A stretch of 13,768 nucleotides of DNA from Patescibacteria group bacterium (lineage in GTDB: Bacteria > Patescibacteriota > Gracilibacteria > UM-FILTER-43-11). Below are positions 13,421 through 13,768 of the stretch, one piece after another. Under the pieces are notes generated by a model, which was not told where the DNA came from, searched no databases, and saw only the letters and a program-made list of their open reading frames with translations. The stretch is from contig JAJDCF010000045.1 of NCBI GenBank assembly GCA_029260955.1, positions 1 through 13,768 on the forward strand, in the 5' to 3' direction. Position numbers and translations under genes: made by a program. Positions within the stretch are counted from its first letter, which is position 1. Each line of letters opens with the position of its first letter.

Positions 13421-13768
13421 TCAACGCCGACTTACGTCAACGGACGCCAATACTGTCCAGGTTTTCCGGACTACGTTCGGCTTCTTCTTCGGGTTCTTCT
13501 TTTTCGCCTTCTTCACCTTCTTCGGCTTTTCGCAAACGATCACGAAGGACCAGCGCCTGTCCCACCCACCCATATCACGGGTGACATTGGCGAAGCGCTC
13601 ACCCTTGTTGTTTGCGTTGAGCATGGGAACGCCTATGCCCCCGGTCTCGAGCTTCCACTTGGAGCCGAGAGCAACGACAGGGCCCGCCTTTTGCATGGTG
13701 GGGATCGCCGCGCCGATGGCGTAGAGGTCTGCCCATTTTCCTTGGCGACAGCCATCATCTTTCACCTG
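13421..13768 (-). CDS. Unrecognised GC-rich gene, 5' end outside the window
   Basis: This is an open frame of 115 codons from the window edge to a TGA at 13423-13421. I do not recognise it. The visible part has a Gly/Ala-rich region (YAIGAAIPTMQKAGPVVALG), a GGWDRRW segment and a Lys/Pro-rich tail (KPKKVKKAKKKNPKKKP) before a short hydrophobic end. Third codon positions are mostly G or C (runs such as gcc-atc-ggc-gcg), unlike the mixed codons of secA, and that favours this strand as coding. The opposite strand is also open, but it reads as Phe runs antisense to the Lys codons, so it looks like a shadow. Two sampled 60-base lines here have 38 and 39 G+C, against 30 in a sampled secA line. It may be recently acquired, phage-derived, or joined by misassembly. 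Confidence 0.55.
   Translation of the reverse strand, partial: QVKDDGCRQGKWADLYAIGAAIPTMQKAGPVVALGSKWKLETGGIGVPMLNANNKGERFANVTRDMGGWDRRWSFVIVCEKPKKVKKAKKKNPKKKPNVVRKTWTVLASVDVSRR

Noticed and set aside
13359..13724. Plus-strand 121-codon open frame after secA
   Set aside because: It contains runs of Phe that are antisense to Lys codons of the minus-strand frame, and its third-position pattern is less gene-like.
1..13768. CRISPR array, insertion sequence, tRNA or prophage module
   Set aside because: No spaced direct repeats, transposase or integrase motifs, or cloverleaf-like segments were seen on either strand.

Overview
The window is a compact, gene-dense bacterial chromosome segment of moderate GC with short intergenic gaps, several overlapping gene ends and canonical sigma-70-type promoters. 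The gene set (glyA, 5-FCL, dnaX, der, rpsU, ybaB, mltG, secA), the short lysine-rich bS21, the monoderm-style lipoprotein and single-pass surface protein, and the three short orphan proteins suggest a member of the Patescibacteria/CPR, possibly near Peregrinibacteria. That placement is inference and only moderately secure. UGA is a normal stop (secA ends in TGA right after its zinc motif), so this is not a code-25 Gracilibacteria/Absconditabacteria-type genome.

Layout. Bases 1-2928 (minus strand) hold an operon read dnaX, then 5-formyltetrahydrofolate cyclo-ligase, then glyA, with glyA running off the window start. Bases 2929-3056 are a divergent promoter region whose palindromic -35 hexamer serves both strands. 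A DsbA-like lipoprotein (3057-3617) and an orphan gene (3686-4249) follow on the plus strand. The minus-strand rpsU-der pair (5794-4215) converges on the orphan with a 35-bp overlap. A second orphan, with a basic C-terminal half, is transcribed from 5942 and ends at a rho-independent terminator. ybaB and mltG follow as a two-gene unit. Next is a small HEAT-repeat gene (8263-8787), which overlaps tail-to-tail with a large minus-strand membrane-anchored FecR/Ig-repeat protein (10579-8768). That gene and secA (10698-13349) diverge from a second pair of promoters with overlapping -35 boxes. The last 350 bases are clearly GC-richer and hold the 3' part of an unrecognised gene on the minus strand. 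This is either foreign DNA or a chimeric join.

How the genes work together. dnaX (clamp loader), ybaB (nucleoid-associated), der (50S assembly), rpsU (30S subunit) and secA (export motor) are core functions. glyA and the cyclo-ligase form a folate one-carbon pair. The envelope is represented by mltG, the DsbA-like lipoprotein and the FecR/Ig protein. Both divergent pairs with a shared -35 region couple a core gene (dnaX or secA) to an envelope protein gene.

Translation signals are unusual. Of the thirteen starts visible, only rpsU has a full Shine-Dalgarno sequence at proper spacing. No tRNA, rRNA, CRISPR array, insertion sequence or transposase was seen, and no gene-free stretch exceeds 300 bases.
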